A DNA stretch of 64,000 nt from UBA1081 sp045537555 (GTDB lineage: Bacteria; Bacillota; Clostridia; Oscillospirales; Acutalibacteraceae): positions 1-64,000 of the forward strand of contig JAZSPR010000050.1 of the NCBI GenBank assembly GCA_045537555.1, in the 5' to 3' direction. Shown here piece after piece: positions 16,786 to 26,300 of this stretch (its first letter is position 1; each line of letters begins with the position of its first letter). Both the position numbers and the translations under genes were made by a program. The notes below the pieces were generated by a model that was not told the DNA's origin, searched no databases, and saw nothing but the letters and a program-made list of their open reading frames with translations.

Positions 16786-17451
16786 TTAAACGGCTTTATA
16801 GCCGAGTCCTCTTATTGTGACTATGCTGAAATCGGGATTATTTTTGAATTTGTCACGCAGTCTGTTTATATGAACGTCAACGGTTCTTTCGTCCGTGTCA
16901 GAATCCATATCCCAGATTTCATCCATAAGCTGACGTCTTGTGAAAATTTTATCTTTATATGAAAGAAGCTGAAAGAGAAGCATAAACTCTTTCTGAGGCA
17001 GTTCAACGGTGCCTTCGGGAGTTGTAACGGATAATGAATCGTGATTGAGGACGGTGGAGCCGATTGTGATTTTTCTTTCGCTTGCAATTTTTGAACGTCT
17101 GAGAAGTGCCGCAATGCGAAGGAGCATTTCTTCTTCGTCAACGGGTTTGACCATATAATCATCCGTTCCCGCAAGGAAGCCTTCTTTTTTGTCCATATGA
17201 GATTCTTTTGCCGTAACCATAAGTATAGGTGTTTCCCAGCCGCATCCACGAAGAGTTCTTGTAAACTCAAAACCGTTCATTTTCGGCATCATAACATCAA
17301 GAATAATCAGGTCAACGTGAATCCTGTCCATAATTTCAAGCCCTTCTTCACCGTCACATGCACAGACGGTGTCATATCCGTTCTGCATAAGAACGGTGCT
17401 TGTGAGCTTTCTTGTGTTCTCGTTGTCATCAACAATCATTATTTTCAGCAT
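16786..17451 (-). CDS. OmpR/PhoB-family response regulator
   Basis: 221 residues. Receiver domain with the acidic pair in MIVDDNENT, the phospho-accepting Asp in LIILDVMMPKMNGF, MVTAKES and the Lys in MVKPVDEEE. The C-terminal winged-helix DNA-binding domain has the TRRQLMDEIWDMD and DERTVDVHINRLRDK motifs. The start was set at 17451 because AGGTGG lies 6 nt upstream; the longer frame to 17484 has no ribosome site. It forms an operon with the following histidine kinase. Target genes are not evident here. Confidence 0.94.
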   Translation of the reverse strand: MLKIMIVDDNENTRKLTSTVLMQNGYDTVCACDGEEGLEIMDRIHVDLIILDVMMPKMNGFEFTRTLRGCGWETPILMVTAKESHMDKKEGFLAGTDDYMVKPVDEEEMLLRIAALLRRSKIASERKITIGSTVLNHDSLSVTTPEGTVELPQKEFMLLFQLLSYKDKIFTRRQLMDEIWDMDSDTDERTVDVHINRLRDKFKNNPDFSIVTIRGLGYKAV

Positions 17452-17472
17452 CTTAAGCCACCTCATTATATT

Positions 17473-17501
17473 ATTATATAACATAATTCTTCACAGTACA
17501 A
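17473..17501 (-). promoter_or_regulatory. Promoter of the two-component operon
   Basis: On the minus strand: TTGTAC, 17-nt spacer, TATAAT, 22 nt before the response regulator start. Confidence 0.7.
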
Positions 17502-17524
17502 CAGTATTTAATAAAATAATTAAT

Positions 17525-17706
17525 AAACAATAATTTGTCGGGCTCTTTCAAATTCGCAATTTGAAATGCTCAATTCGCAATTTCGGAAGTCCTTCGGGCT
17601 TGAATTATATAAATGGGTCAAAGGGCGAAGCCCTTTCCGCAATTGAGCATTGCGCATTGAGAATTGAGAATTTTTGTCGAACTTCAGTTCGACAAATTCT
17701 GATTTA
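17525..17706. repeat. Extragenic nested-hairpin repeat, copy C
   Basis: Starts AAACAATAATTTGTCG and ends CGACAAATTCTGATTTA, the two family ends. In between are AATTCGCAATTT-like words, a GAAGTCCTTCGGGCTT hairpin and GGGCGAAGCCC. The 17569-17706 part is nearly identical to copy A next to the IS. The right end is followed directly by the second hairpin element (17709-18066). Confidence 0.88.
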
Positions 17707-17708
17707 TT

Positions 17709-18066
17709 AAACAAAAAGGACGTCTTTGGGAGACACTTCAAAAAGAAGATTCTCCCAATTTTTTTTACATTAAAAATGACACTTTCGGTTTGAAAGTGTC
17801 ATAGTGGGTTACATGCTTAAAAAATCAACCTATCTCAAAAATAAGTGATCTTGTGAGACAGGTCTCACAGTGATATTTTGCCTTACGGCAAAGTGATATT
17901 AAAACCTTTGGTTTTAGTTATATTATATTCGCCCTAAAACTCGCGATGCGAATATAACTTGGGCGAAGCCCAAATACAACTGCGTAGCAATATAACTCGC
18001 CAAAGGCGAATATAACTGAGGCACACTTCCTTACGGAGTGTGCCTCTTCCGGGCGTCCTTCGTTTA
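17709..18066. repeat. Hairpin-array element (MITE-like) flanked by a 12-bp direct repeat
   Basis: A 358-bp non-coding element. Its ends are inverted repeats: AAACAAAAAGGACG at the left and CGTCCTTCGTTT at the right. It is flanked by identical 12-mers TTCTGATTTATT at 17697-17708 and 18067-18078, as expected of a target duplication. Inside are about nine hairpins in a row, among them ATGACACTTTC/GAAAGTGTCAT (17776-17802), GTGAGAC/GTCTCAC, TTGCCTTACGGCAA, TTGGGCGAAGCCCAA, TCGCCAAAGGCGA and GAGGCACACT/AGTGTGCCTC. They are joined by repeated AATATAACT words. No gene is present. With copy C it fills the gap between the response regulator promoter and the GH38 gene. Confidence 0.75.
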
Positions 18067-18073
18067 TTCTGAT

Positions 18074-21019
18074 TTATTCTTTTACGAATCTTACATTCAC
18101 AAGCTCGAAGCCGTGGAGGTTGAGTGCTGAATCTGTTTTTTCTGAAATCTTTTCTTCCATGATATTTACTGTTTCAGCCATTTTGTAACCCTTGATTGAA
18201 ACTGTTGCAGTCTGTTCTGAATCTGAACAGTTGTAGAAACGGGCAATGAGTCCGTTGCCGTCTTCGGGAGCCTTGATTGTTTCAAGAATGATGTTGTCGT
18301 TGTCTGATTTGTAGCAGGTGCCTTCACCGTTTCCGCCGTTGCCTTCTGTGATAACAAGAGGATTGTTGACGAAATATGCTCTCTTGTATGTCTCCTTGCC
18401 GACTTTTCCAGCGTGAGGCATAACAGCCCAGTTGACTTCGTGATGTCCCTGGTCAACAATCTTGCCGGGGCCGCCTTCGGGTGAACGGATAAGGTCGAGG
18501 TCGATTACACCGAACTTGCAACGGTAACCGTACTTGGAATCATTGATGAATGAAAGACCCATATTGTCTTCTGAAAGGTCAACGAACTTCTGAGCTGAAA
18601 CTTCAAACTGAGCAAGCTCCCATGAATCGTTTTCAGTTACTTTTCTCTTGAGGTGACCGAACTGTATGTTGAAGGATGCTTCATCAGTTGCAACGTTTGT
18701 GGGAAGAGCCATACGGAGCATTGAAACTGTGTCATTCATTTCGATTTCCATTTTACCGTAGAGAGTGTTGTCGCCGTCAAGAACCCAGTAGGTCTGAGTG
18801 ATTTCCGTATTCTTGATTTTATATGTTGCCTTTGCACTTGCCTTTGCACCGTCTGTGTCTGTTTCAAAAGCGATACATACAGCATCTTTCTTTGTGTTGA
18901 TGTAGTCTGCTCTGCAGTCTGTCATATCCCAGCAGTCGCCGTAATCATCGTACATTGAGAATACGAAGCCCTTTGAATCTGCAGGCATGAATTCACGACC
19001 GAGTGCCTTGTCGAAAATTGATGATACATAGCCGTCCTTGAACTGAACTTTTATCTTGTCATTTTCGATTGTGTGATAGTCTGAATATGCCTTGAACTCG
19101 GTTGTTTTGTCCTTGATTTCGGTTGCACCGAAAGCGGGGACTGAAACATCATACCATGTCTTGCCAAGCTTTATCTTTGTATCATAATCGAATGCGTTGA
19201 GGTTGACAGCTGAATTCTTCTTGTAGAGTGAATTGAGGAGGTCCTGAGTTGCATATGTGAGCTTGTTGTGCATTGCCTTGTAACGGGGCACGCATTCCTC
19301 GTAAACTCTGTTGATTGATGAACCGGGAAGGATATCGTGGAACTGATAAAGAAGAACTTCTTTCCACATTTCGTCGATTTCTTCCTTTGAAATGGGAAGA
19401 GCAAAACCTGCATCCTTTGCCATTTGAGCAACTATTTCATAGTTACGAAGGGCAAATTCACATTTTCTGTTATATTTCTTGTTGTCACTTCTTGTTGTGT
19501 ATGTACCCTGATGTCTTTCAAGGTAAAGCTCGCCTTCATAAGTGGGATAGGGTGTTACACCGTCGTCAAAATCATTGAAGAAGTCCATAGCCTTAGCAAA
19601 TTTAACCTTAGGCATGCTTCGGAGGCTTTCAAATCTTCTTCCTCTTTCGATATGCTCAAAACCGGGACCTGCACCGCCGTCACCGATACCGTAAAGCATC
19701 ATTGCCTTGTTTGAAATGGGTCTTTCAATATATCTCTTTTCACCTTTTGTCATGTGACCTGCATAACAGGGTGAGTTGTATGTGTTTTCAGGCAGCATAT
19801 GAGCGAGAATTGTTGAGCCGTCAAGGCCTTTCCAGTAGAATGAATGATAGGGGAAGTCGTTATAAATGCTCCAGCTCATTTTCTGAGTGAGGAAATAGGG
19901 AACATCGGCAAGCTTCATAACCTGAGGTACACATGCTGAGTAACCGAAGCTGTCGGGAACCCAGAAAATCTTCATATCAAGACCGAATTCATCACGGTAG
20001 AACTTCTTGCCGTAGAAGAACTGACGGACAAGGCTTTCGGGCCCTATAAGGTTTGAATCGGGCTCAACCCATGTTGCACCCTGAACATCCCATTTGCCTT
20101 CTGCAACAAGGTCTTTTACCTTTGCATAAACCTTGGGATATCTGTCCTTGACCCATGAATAAAGCTGTGCCTGAGAAGCACCGAAAACGTAACCGGGATA
20201 CATTTCGGTGTTCATAATCTGAGTTGAGAATGTTCTGCCGCCCTTACGGTAGCTTTCTCTGATGGGCCAGAGCCATGCAAGGTCAAGATGCGCATGACCG
20301 ACTGCGTAATATGTGAAATCTGATTCTGATTTCTGTGAAAGGATAGGTTCAAGCACCTTTCTCTTTTCTGCAGCCTCTGCATCTGTCAGATAGTCACATT
20401 TGATTGCATTTAAAGCAGTTTTTATCTCTGCCTTGAATTCCTCGTCATCGCCGTAATCAAGAACACCTAAAAGAACATGCACATCATATGCAAGGTCACG
20501 CATGTTTGCATTTTTCTTTGCGGCATAAAGCTCGTGGAAACGTGATTCTCTTCTGCTGTTGCCGAAAAGGTCGTTTGCCGCGCCGTCAATCCAGAAATCG
20601 AAATATTCACCGTTAAGAAGAGCATCTGTAACGGGAATGATTCTCTTCATCGGTTCGCCGAGACTTCTGTCTGAATCTGATGAAACGCAGGTGATTGCCT
20701 GAATTTCATTGCCGAAGCGGTCATATACAAGACCTTCACCGCCGCAGTCAACGATAACTGTGTCACAGCCTTCGGGTCTCTTGCCTGTGATGTGGAACCA
20801 TGCGCAGTCAAATACATTTTCGCACCATTTGCCGCCGATTTTAACGGTGAATTTGTCACCCTTATAACGGTCTTCAAAGCTTAAGGGTTCAAGTGAATAA
20901 TAACCCGTGCCGTCAAGCGGAGAAATAATACGGTATGCTAAGTCGAAAAGCAGGTCTGAGAAATTCTCAAAGCTCTGTCTTTCGGGACAATCAAATTTTT
21001 GTTTGAAATTAAAAGTCAT
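18074..21019 (-). CDS. Alpha-mannosidase, glycoside hydrolase family 38
   Basis: 981 residues. Family 38 zinc site GHAHLDLAWLWPIRES (His-x-His and Asp, about residue 245) and the nucleophile motif IFWVPDSFGYSACVPQ are present. Helical and C-terminal beta domains follow. It cleaves terminal alpha-mannose; bacterial intracellular GH38 enzymes act on N-glycan or mannan oligomannosides. No signal peptide is seen, so it is cytoplasmic. The start was set at ATG 21019 with GAGGT 8 nt upstream; the longer frame uses a GTG inside that ribosome site. It has its own promoter. With the GPH transporter, GH125 and GH43 genes nearby it suggests mannoside use. Confidence 0.93.
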   Translation of the reverse strand: MTFNFKQKFDCPERQSFENFSDLLFDLAYRIISPLDGTGYYSLEPLSFEDRYKGDKFTVKIGGKWCENVFDCAWFHITGKRPEGCDTVIVDCGGEGLVYDRFGNEIQAITCVSSDSDRSLGEPMKRIIPVTDALLNGEYFDFWIDGAANDLFGNSRRESRFHELYAAKKNANMRDLAYDVHVLLGVLDYGDDEEFKAEIKTALNAIKCDYLTDAEAAEKRKVLEPILSQKSESDFTYYAVGHAHLDLAWLWPIRESYRKGGRTFSTQIMNTEMYPGYVFGASQAQLYSWVKDRYPKVYAKVKDLVAEGKWDVQGATWVEPDSNLIGPESLVRQFFYGKKFYRDEFGLDMKIFWVPDSFGYSACVPQVMKLADVPYFLTQKMSWSIYNDFPYHSFYWKGLDGSTILAHMLPENTYNSPCYAGHMTKGEKRYIERPISNKAMMLYGIGDGGAGPGFEHIERGRRFESLRSMPKVKFAKAMDFFNDFDDGVTPYPTYEGELYLERHQGTYTTRSDNKKYNRKCEFALRNYEIVAQMAKDAGFALPISKEEIDEMWKEVLLYQFHDILPGSSINRVYEECVPRYKAMHNKLTYATQDLLNSLYKKNSAVNLNAFDYDTKIKLGKTWYDVSVPAFGATEIKDKTTEFKAYSDYHTIENDKIKVQFKDGYVSSIFDKALGREFMPADSKGFVFSMYDDYGDCWDMTDCRADYINTKKDAVCIAFETDTDGAKASAKATYKIKNTEITQTYWVLDGDNTLYGKMEIEMNDTVSMLRMALPTNVATDEASFNIQFGHLKRKVTENDSWELAQFEVSAQKFVDLSEDNMGLSFINDSKYGYRCKFGVIDLDLIRSPEGGPGKIVDQGHHEVNWAVMPHAGKVGKETYKRAYFVNNPLVITEGNGGNGEGTCYKSDNDNIILETIKAPEDGNGLIARFYNCSDSEQTATVSIKGYKMAETVNIMEEKISEKTDSALNLHGFELVNVRFVKE

Positions 21020-21050
21020 CTGTTTCACCTCAAGGTTATATTTTAATTCT

Positions 21051-21078
21051 ATTATAATAAAAATGATAACATTGTCAA
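21051..21078 (-). promoter_or_regulatory. Promoter of the GH38 gene
   Basis: On the minus strand: TTGACA, 16-nt spacer, TATAAT, both hexamers perfect, 32 nt before the start codon. Confidence 0.8.
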
Positions 21079-21159
21079 TAAAATATTTGAAATATTTGTA
21101 TAAGTTTTACATAAAAAGGGAAAGATATAGTGAATTAATAACCCGAAAGGATGAAAACA

Positions 21160-21594
21160 ATGATTGAACAGGATACAATTAAACTTCTTCGTGAATGTGA
21201 TGCAGGTGTTAAAATGGGTACGGCATCAATTGACGATGTTATTGAGTATGTTGATTCCGATATTCTCAGAAAATATCTCAGCGAATGCAAGATTGAACAC
21301 GAAAAGCTTAATACTGAAATTCAGTCTCAGCTTGACAAATTCCACGATGAAGGCAAGGACCCGAATCCCATGGCAAATGCTATGTCATGGATAAAGACAA
21401 ACGTAAAACTTGCGATGAAGGAATCCGATCACACAATTGCAGACCTTATGACAGACGGATGCAATATGGGTGTAAAATCACTCAATATGTATCTCAATAA
21501 GTACAAAGCCGCCGATGAAGTTTCAAAAGACATCTGCAAAAGACTTATCAATCTTGAAGAGAAGCTTGCAATTGATATCAGAGGTTTTCTTTAA
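21160..21594 (+). CDS. Uncharacterised helical protein (possibly DUF2383 / ferritin-like)
   Basis: 144 residues, almost wholly alpha-helical by composition: TIKLLRECDAGVKMGTASID, a central KDPNPMANAMSWIKTNVKLA, then DLMTDGCNMGVKSLNMYLNK. The Glu/His-containing helices and the length resemble the DUF2383/PA2169-type four-helix bundle, but I cannot confirm metal ligands. There is no signal peptide. The start is ATG 21160 with GAAAGG 9 nt upstream; an earlier ATG at 21151 abuts the ribosome site. It is monocistronic, divergent from GH38 and followed by a bidirectional terminator. Function unknown. Confidence 0.7.
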   Translation: MIEQDTIKLLRECDAGVKMGTASIDDVIEYVDSDILRKYLSECKIEHEKLNTEIQSQLDKFHDEGKDPNPMANAMSWIKTNVKLAMKESDHTIADLMTDGCNMGVKSLNMYLNKYKAADEVSKDICKRLINLEEKLAIDIRGFL

Positions 21595-21595
21595 A

Positions 21596-21632
21596 CAAAA
21601 AACTCACAGATTTTCGTCTGTGAGTTTCTTTA
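21596..21632. terminator. Bidirectional terminator
   Basis: A 10-bp stem AACTCACAGA / TCTGTGAGTT at 21601-21626, with an A run on the left and TTTCTTT on the right. It serves the converging genes at 21160 and 21644. Confidence 0.88.
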
Positions 21633-21643
21633 TTGTATAAATA

Positions 21644-22972
21644 TTATTCAGCTTTTTCGTCTTTTTTTACTTCAACGTCTTCGTCAGCAAACTTAAGTAT
21701 TGTTGACATGATGATGTCGTAGCTTGCTTCAATTGCTTCGGGAACAAGTCTGTCGTAGCTGTCACGTCTGTTGTGATAGTAATCAGCAGGAGAGGGGTCC
21801 ATAGCTGCAAGACAAGTTGCTGTGATACCTGCCTGAGTAAATGCTGCAGCGTCTGATGAACCGAAGAATACGTTTGCAAATTCAAGGTCATCGTGACCTG
21901 CTTCAATTGCGGCATCCATAACAAGCTGACAGAATTCGGGGTCGTGCTTTACTGTGCCTGTCATATCTCTTGAATAAACATTGAGATATTCACGGTCACA
22001 GAGAGTGTCAACGCAGAGAACTGCTGTTTCAACACCTGATTCCATATATTCTTTGTAATGATCCTTTGCGAACTGCTTTGCACCGCGAAGACCTGCTTCT
22101 TCACCGTCTGTAATCATAGCAACAACTTCAGTGTTCTTGAAGTTGATTCCTGCTTCGTCAAGCATCTTGAGAGCTGTTGCGGCTGCAAGTGTACCTGTAA
22201 GGTTATCGTTTGCACCGGGAACAAGGTTTTTGAAGTTAACGAATGCAAAGAGAGTGAGCATATTGAGGATTGTGAAGAAGTGGAACGGATATGAATATTT
22301 ATCCATAAACTTTGTGAATTTTGAGTTGTTTCCTGATGCTGTAAGAACAGCAGTAACCGAACTTGCAACAGCAGAAACAATACCTGAAACGATTGAGCCT
22401 GCCATAACGGGAGTCATATACTTAGCCTTGCCGTAGTATGTGTGACGCCATTCATATGCAGAGTCAATATGACCGTTGATAACGATTCTCTTCTTTGTTT
22501 CTTCTGTAGCCTTTCTTGTAGCAATAAGGTTCTTACCTGTAATCTTCTTGTAAAGAGGCTCACAGAATTCTTTGTAAAGAAGGAATTCCATAGCTGTTAC
22601 GGTAAGACCTGCAATAGCTGTTGTACCTACAATAGCATGAGGAAGTGCTTTGCAGTTTGCAAGCTTTCCGAGTTTGCCGAGCTTTTCGGGTTTTACATAT
22701 TTAATCACACCGCCTGCGGCAATTGCTGCAATGATTGATGCGCTGACTGACTTTGTGAAGTGAAGGAATGCCTTGGGAGCCATCTTGTATTCTTCATAAT
22801 GTGTTTCGTCACAGTATTTTTCAAGGTCCTTACGGAGCATTTCCTGAGCTTCAAAACATTCTTTACTGCCCGGCTCTCTTCCGCCGACTTTTTTGATTAT
22901 TTCGGTGATTTTTTCAACTGAATAATCAACATTATCTTTGATGATTTTTTTATCAAAATCCGCAAATTTCAT
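21644..22972 (-). CDS. M28-family zinc metallopeptidase with membrane segments
   Basis: 442 residues. Metal ligands typical of M28 aminopeptidases: His in IVINGHIDSAYEW, Asp in PGANDNLTGTLAAA, Glu pair in TDGEEAGLRGAK, Asp in LCVDTLCDR. The Asn in GANDN replaces the commoner Asp of GADDN. Several hydrophobic stretches lie within the chain: about residues 78-92, then ALPHAIVGTTAIAGLTVTA and GSIVSGIVSAVASSVTAVL. It therefore looks membrane-associated even though it has no signal peptide. Substrate unknown. ATG is preceded by AAGGAGA. Alone on its strand, with a promoter at 23006-23034. Confidence 0.83.
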   Translation of the reverse strand: MKFADFDKKIIKDNVDYSVEKITEIIKKVGGREPGSKECFEAQEMLRKDLEKYCDETHYEEYKMAPKAFLHFTKSVSASIIAAIAAGGVIKYVKPEKLGKLGKLANCKALPHAIVGTTAIAGLTVTAMEFLLYKEFCEPLYKKITGKNLIATRKATEETKKRIVINGHIDSAYEWRHTYYGKAKYMTPVMAGSIVSGIVSAVASSVTAVLTASGNNSKFTKFMDKYSYPFHFFTILNMLTLFAFVNFKNLVPGANDNLTGTLAAATALKMLDEAGINFKNTEVVAMITDGEEAGLRGAKQFAKDHYKEYMESGVETAVLCVDTLCDREYLNVYSRDMTGTVKHDPEFCQLVMDAAIEAGHDDLEFANVFFGSSDAAAFTQAGITATCLAAMDPSPADYYHNRRDSYDRLVPEAIEASYDIIMSTILKFADEDVEVKKDEKAE

Positions 22973-23005
22973 TCTTTGGTCTCCTTGTTAGTTAATATCA
23001 ATTTA

Positions 23006-23034
23006 ATAATATAGTAACATTTTTCTCCCGTCAA
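23006..23034 (-). promoter_or_regulatory. Promoter of the M28 peptidase gene
   Basis: On the minus strand: TTGACG, 17-nt spacer, TATTAT, 34 nt before the start codon. Confidence 0.7.
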
Positions 23035-23148
23035 GGTGAATTCAGAATGTTTTATGTTATATTCATTGCAAATTCATAATTTGTTAATATAAAATTATAA
23101 AAATCCACACAAGTTTGTTTTTTGTGATTGCGGAAATATTTTGCTTGC

Positions 23149-23178
23149 ATTCGGGCACAGTCCGATAAATTCTGATTT
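23149..23178. repeat. Solo end of the extragenic nested-hairpin repeat
   Basis: Read on the minus strand, this 30-mer matches the first 30 bases of copy D (35176-35205) with three differences: AAATCAGAATTTATCGG, then ACTGTGCCCGAAT. No interior or opposite end follows, so it is a decayed or recombined remnant. Confidence 0.65.
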
Positions 23179-23245
23179 GTGCAAATTTTACATTATAATT
23201 AATATATTTTTTACAACAAAATCAAAAGAAAATAATATTCTTATA

Positions 23246-23274
23246 TTGAAATTGTTGACATTTTATGCTATACT
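23246..23274 (+). promoter_or_regulatory. Promoter of the InlB-repeat protein gene
   Basis: TTGAAA, 17-nt spacer, TATACT, giving a leader of about 60 nt. A TTGACA at 23255-23260 also lies nearby but has no -10 at the right distance. Confidence 0.7.
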
Positions 23275-23340
23275 TTTAGTGAATAATTATGGGCTTTTAT
23301 ATGCAAATAACTCAGAAAGCCTATTAAGGGAGGAAATTAT

Positions 23341-26300
23341 ATGTCGAAAATCAAAAATTATTCTCGACACATCGTGGTGCTGTTAGTAGCTTTTGCAACA
23401 GTATTCACATGCCTTTTTGCCTTCACTCCTGAAGCAGATGCAGGCGCAACTAATTACAAGTGGCGAGTTTCTTACCAGCTCGATCAGGGTAATAACAATA
23501 CCGAATCTTGTTATGTAAGACTCTATTACAAAACAAACAACGGTACCGGCTCTGAAACTTATGTTCAGATTGAAGGTGACGATATCACTTTCGATAAGGA
23601 CAAACACGGCTGGTATTACTGGACATCAGATTCATCAGTCGGTGCACCTTCCAGTGGTGGTTCTTTCAGAAGTTCTCATACACTTCCTGCCGGTGCATTC
23701 CCCACTAAAGTTGATGTTTATGTATATTGTGAAAGCGGTTCACCTGCTTATCAGGAAGTCAGAATCAAGTCCATTAAACTTGAAGTTATGAATCAGAGCG
23801 GTTCTGTTGTTGCTGCATCAGGCACGGCAGACCTTACAGTCCCCAGCAGTAAGGATGCACAGAACAGAACTGCTACTGTTACAATTCCGACAACATCATA
23901 TCCTTATGTCACAAACTGGAGCATAAGCGGTCTTCCTTCAACATATGCTTATGTTAACAGAGACGGTTCAAACTACACTGCTACTGCTACTATCACTGCA
24001 GAAGACAACTACGGTGTAAACTGGGTGAATGCTCCCACAACAACAGGTACAAATGTTACTGTAAATAACGGTTCAACTGCAACTCCTACTGTTGTTTTCG
24101 GAAATAAGGATACCGACTACAGCGCATCTATCACATCTAAGTGGTCAACAGGGAATTCTTCCCAGTCAACGGTTTCCAAAACATATTCAATTTCAACTGT
24201 TTATGTTCCTCATAAGCTCACAATTGATGCAAACGGCGGTACATACAGTGCAACTAACCCCATTACGGGTAAATACAGTTATGAAACTGCAGAAGTTTCA
24301 AATCCCACAAGAACTGCATATACATTTGATTCCTGGACAATGACTTCAGGCGACGGTGTAATGAACGGAAGTTCATTTACTTTCGGTAAAAATGATTCTG
24401 CAATCAAGGCAAACTGGACTCCTGTACAGTATACAATTGCTCCTGTATATGAAGGTAATTCATATTCTGATGTTGCATATAATATTGAAACAACAAGCAT
24501 TTCTCTTCCCACTCCTTCAAGAACAGGTTATACATTTGCAGGCTGGGTAGTTTCAGCTGCAGCCGGTAACTGGACTGTAGGTGAGAGTGTAACAACAAAT
24601 CCCGCAGGTAAATACGGTAATATCACCGTTTCACCTTCATGGACTCCCAACAGCTATACACTTAACCTCAATGCAAATAAAGCAGGAGCTTCTGTTTCTC
24701 CCGCATCAAAAACTGTTAAGTACGAAACAGCAATCGGTGACCTTCCCGTTCCTACCGTAACAGCTTACGATTTCATCGGCTGGTTTGATGCATCACAGGG
24801 CGGCTCAAAGGTTACTGCTGATACTGTTTATACAACAGCAGGCAATTCAACAGTCTATGCACAGTGGTCTCCCACCGTATACAAATTCATTATTGATGAA
24901 AACGGCGGCGACACAGCAGCTGACGGTGCATACAATATTGAAGCAGGTGTTATTCCCGAAGGAACAACAAGAACAGGTTACACATTCAGCCATTGGGAAG
25001 TAAAAGAAAGTGTCGGCAACTGGGTTGCAGGTTCAACAGTCAATCCCGGTGCAAGTGCAGTAGGAAAATACGGTGATGTAACTCTCAAGGCTGTTTACAC
25101 ACCCAACAACTATACACTTAATCTTGACCTTAATACTCCCGCAGGTGCTGTAACAGAACCTGAATGCGAAAAGAGTTCAATGTCTGTTACATTTGATAAT
25201 GCAATCGGAACTCTTCCCGTACCCACACTTGACGGTTATGATTTCGCAGGTTGGTATACATTATCATCAGGCGGAACTGCAGTAAATGCATCAACAGTTT
25301 ATAAAACTGCAAGTGATTCAACAGTTTATGCAACATGGACACCTAAATCCTATACTATTATAATAGATGAAGATGCAGGTGTAGCAGTACCCGACGGTTC
25401 ATACACAATCGAATCAGGTGTTGCTCCCGAAGGTACAACAAGAACAGGTTACACATTCAGCCATTGGAAAGTTAAGGAATCTGTCGGCAACTGGCTTGCA
25501 GGTTCAACACTCAATCCCGGCGACAGCATGACAGGTAAATACGGTAACGTAGAGCTTATTGCTGTATGGACTGCAAACAAATACACAGTTTCATTTGATC
25601 TCAACGATACAGAAGGTGTATCAGATGCAACTGCAGACAAGACAACAATTCAGGCAACGTATGATGCATACCTTGATGCAAATGAAACCCTTCCCGTTGC
25701 AACAAGACCCGGTTATAACTTCCTCGGCTGGTTTACTCAGCCCGAAGGCGGCGAAGAAATAACGGAATCTCTTATTTATACCGTAGAGGGCGAATCAACA
25801 TACTATGCTCATTGGGAACTTGTTACTTATACTGTTTCATTCAATGTAAATAACGGTAATCCCATGGAACCCATTACATATACGGTTGAAGATGAACTTG
25901 TTCTTCCCGAAGCTGTAAGAGACGGTTATGAATTCATAACATGGCGTTTCCTTCAGGCATCTACAGGTTCATGGGTAAGAAATACAACTTATAAGGGTGA
26001 CCTCGGCAACAAGAACTGGGGTAATGTCACTCTTACTGCTGATTACAAAATTAAAACTTACACAATCACATGGGATATTAACGGCGAAATTGAAACATCA
26101 GAACATGAATACGGCACATATCCCTCACATGCAGATCCCGCTGTTACAACAGACCCCTATTATGAATATCTGTTCACAGGCTGGACTCCCGATATTGAAC
26201 TTGTTACAGGTCCGACAACTTATACAGCCGAATTTGAAAAATTCCCCAAATCATATAATGTAAAATGGGTTGATGAAGACGGCAATACTATTCACAGCGG

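Larger units (their letters stand above)
22973..23340. other. Intergenic region between the M28 gene and the giant repeat protein
   Basis: 368 bp without a gene. It holds the promoter of the M28 gene (23006-23034), a solo end of the extragenic repeat (23149-23178), the promoter of the InlB-repeat gene (23246-23274) and a 5' leader of about 60 nt. The stretch 23041-23145 is very AT-rich and shows nothing further to me. Confidence 0.7.

Noticed and set aside
18014..18046. The GAGGCACACT/AGTGTGCCTC hairpin as terminator of the GH38 gene
   Set aside because: No U run follows on the minus strand; it belongs to the hairpin-array element.
17709..18066. The hairpin series as a CRISPR array
   Set aside because: The hairpins differ in sequence and length, and there is no constant repeat with equal-length unique spacers; no cas gene is present.
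23255..23274. TTGACA with TATACT as promoter of the giant repeat gene
   Set aside because: The spacing is only 8 nt; the TTGAAA at 23246 gives the proper 17-nt spacer.
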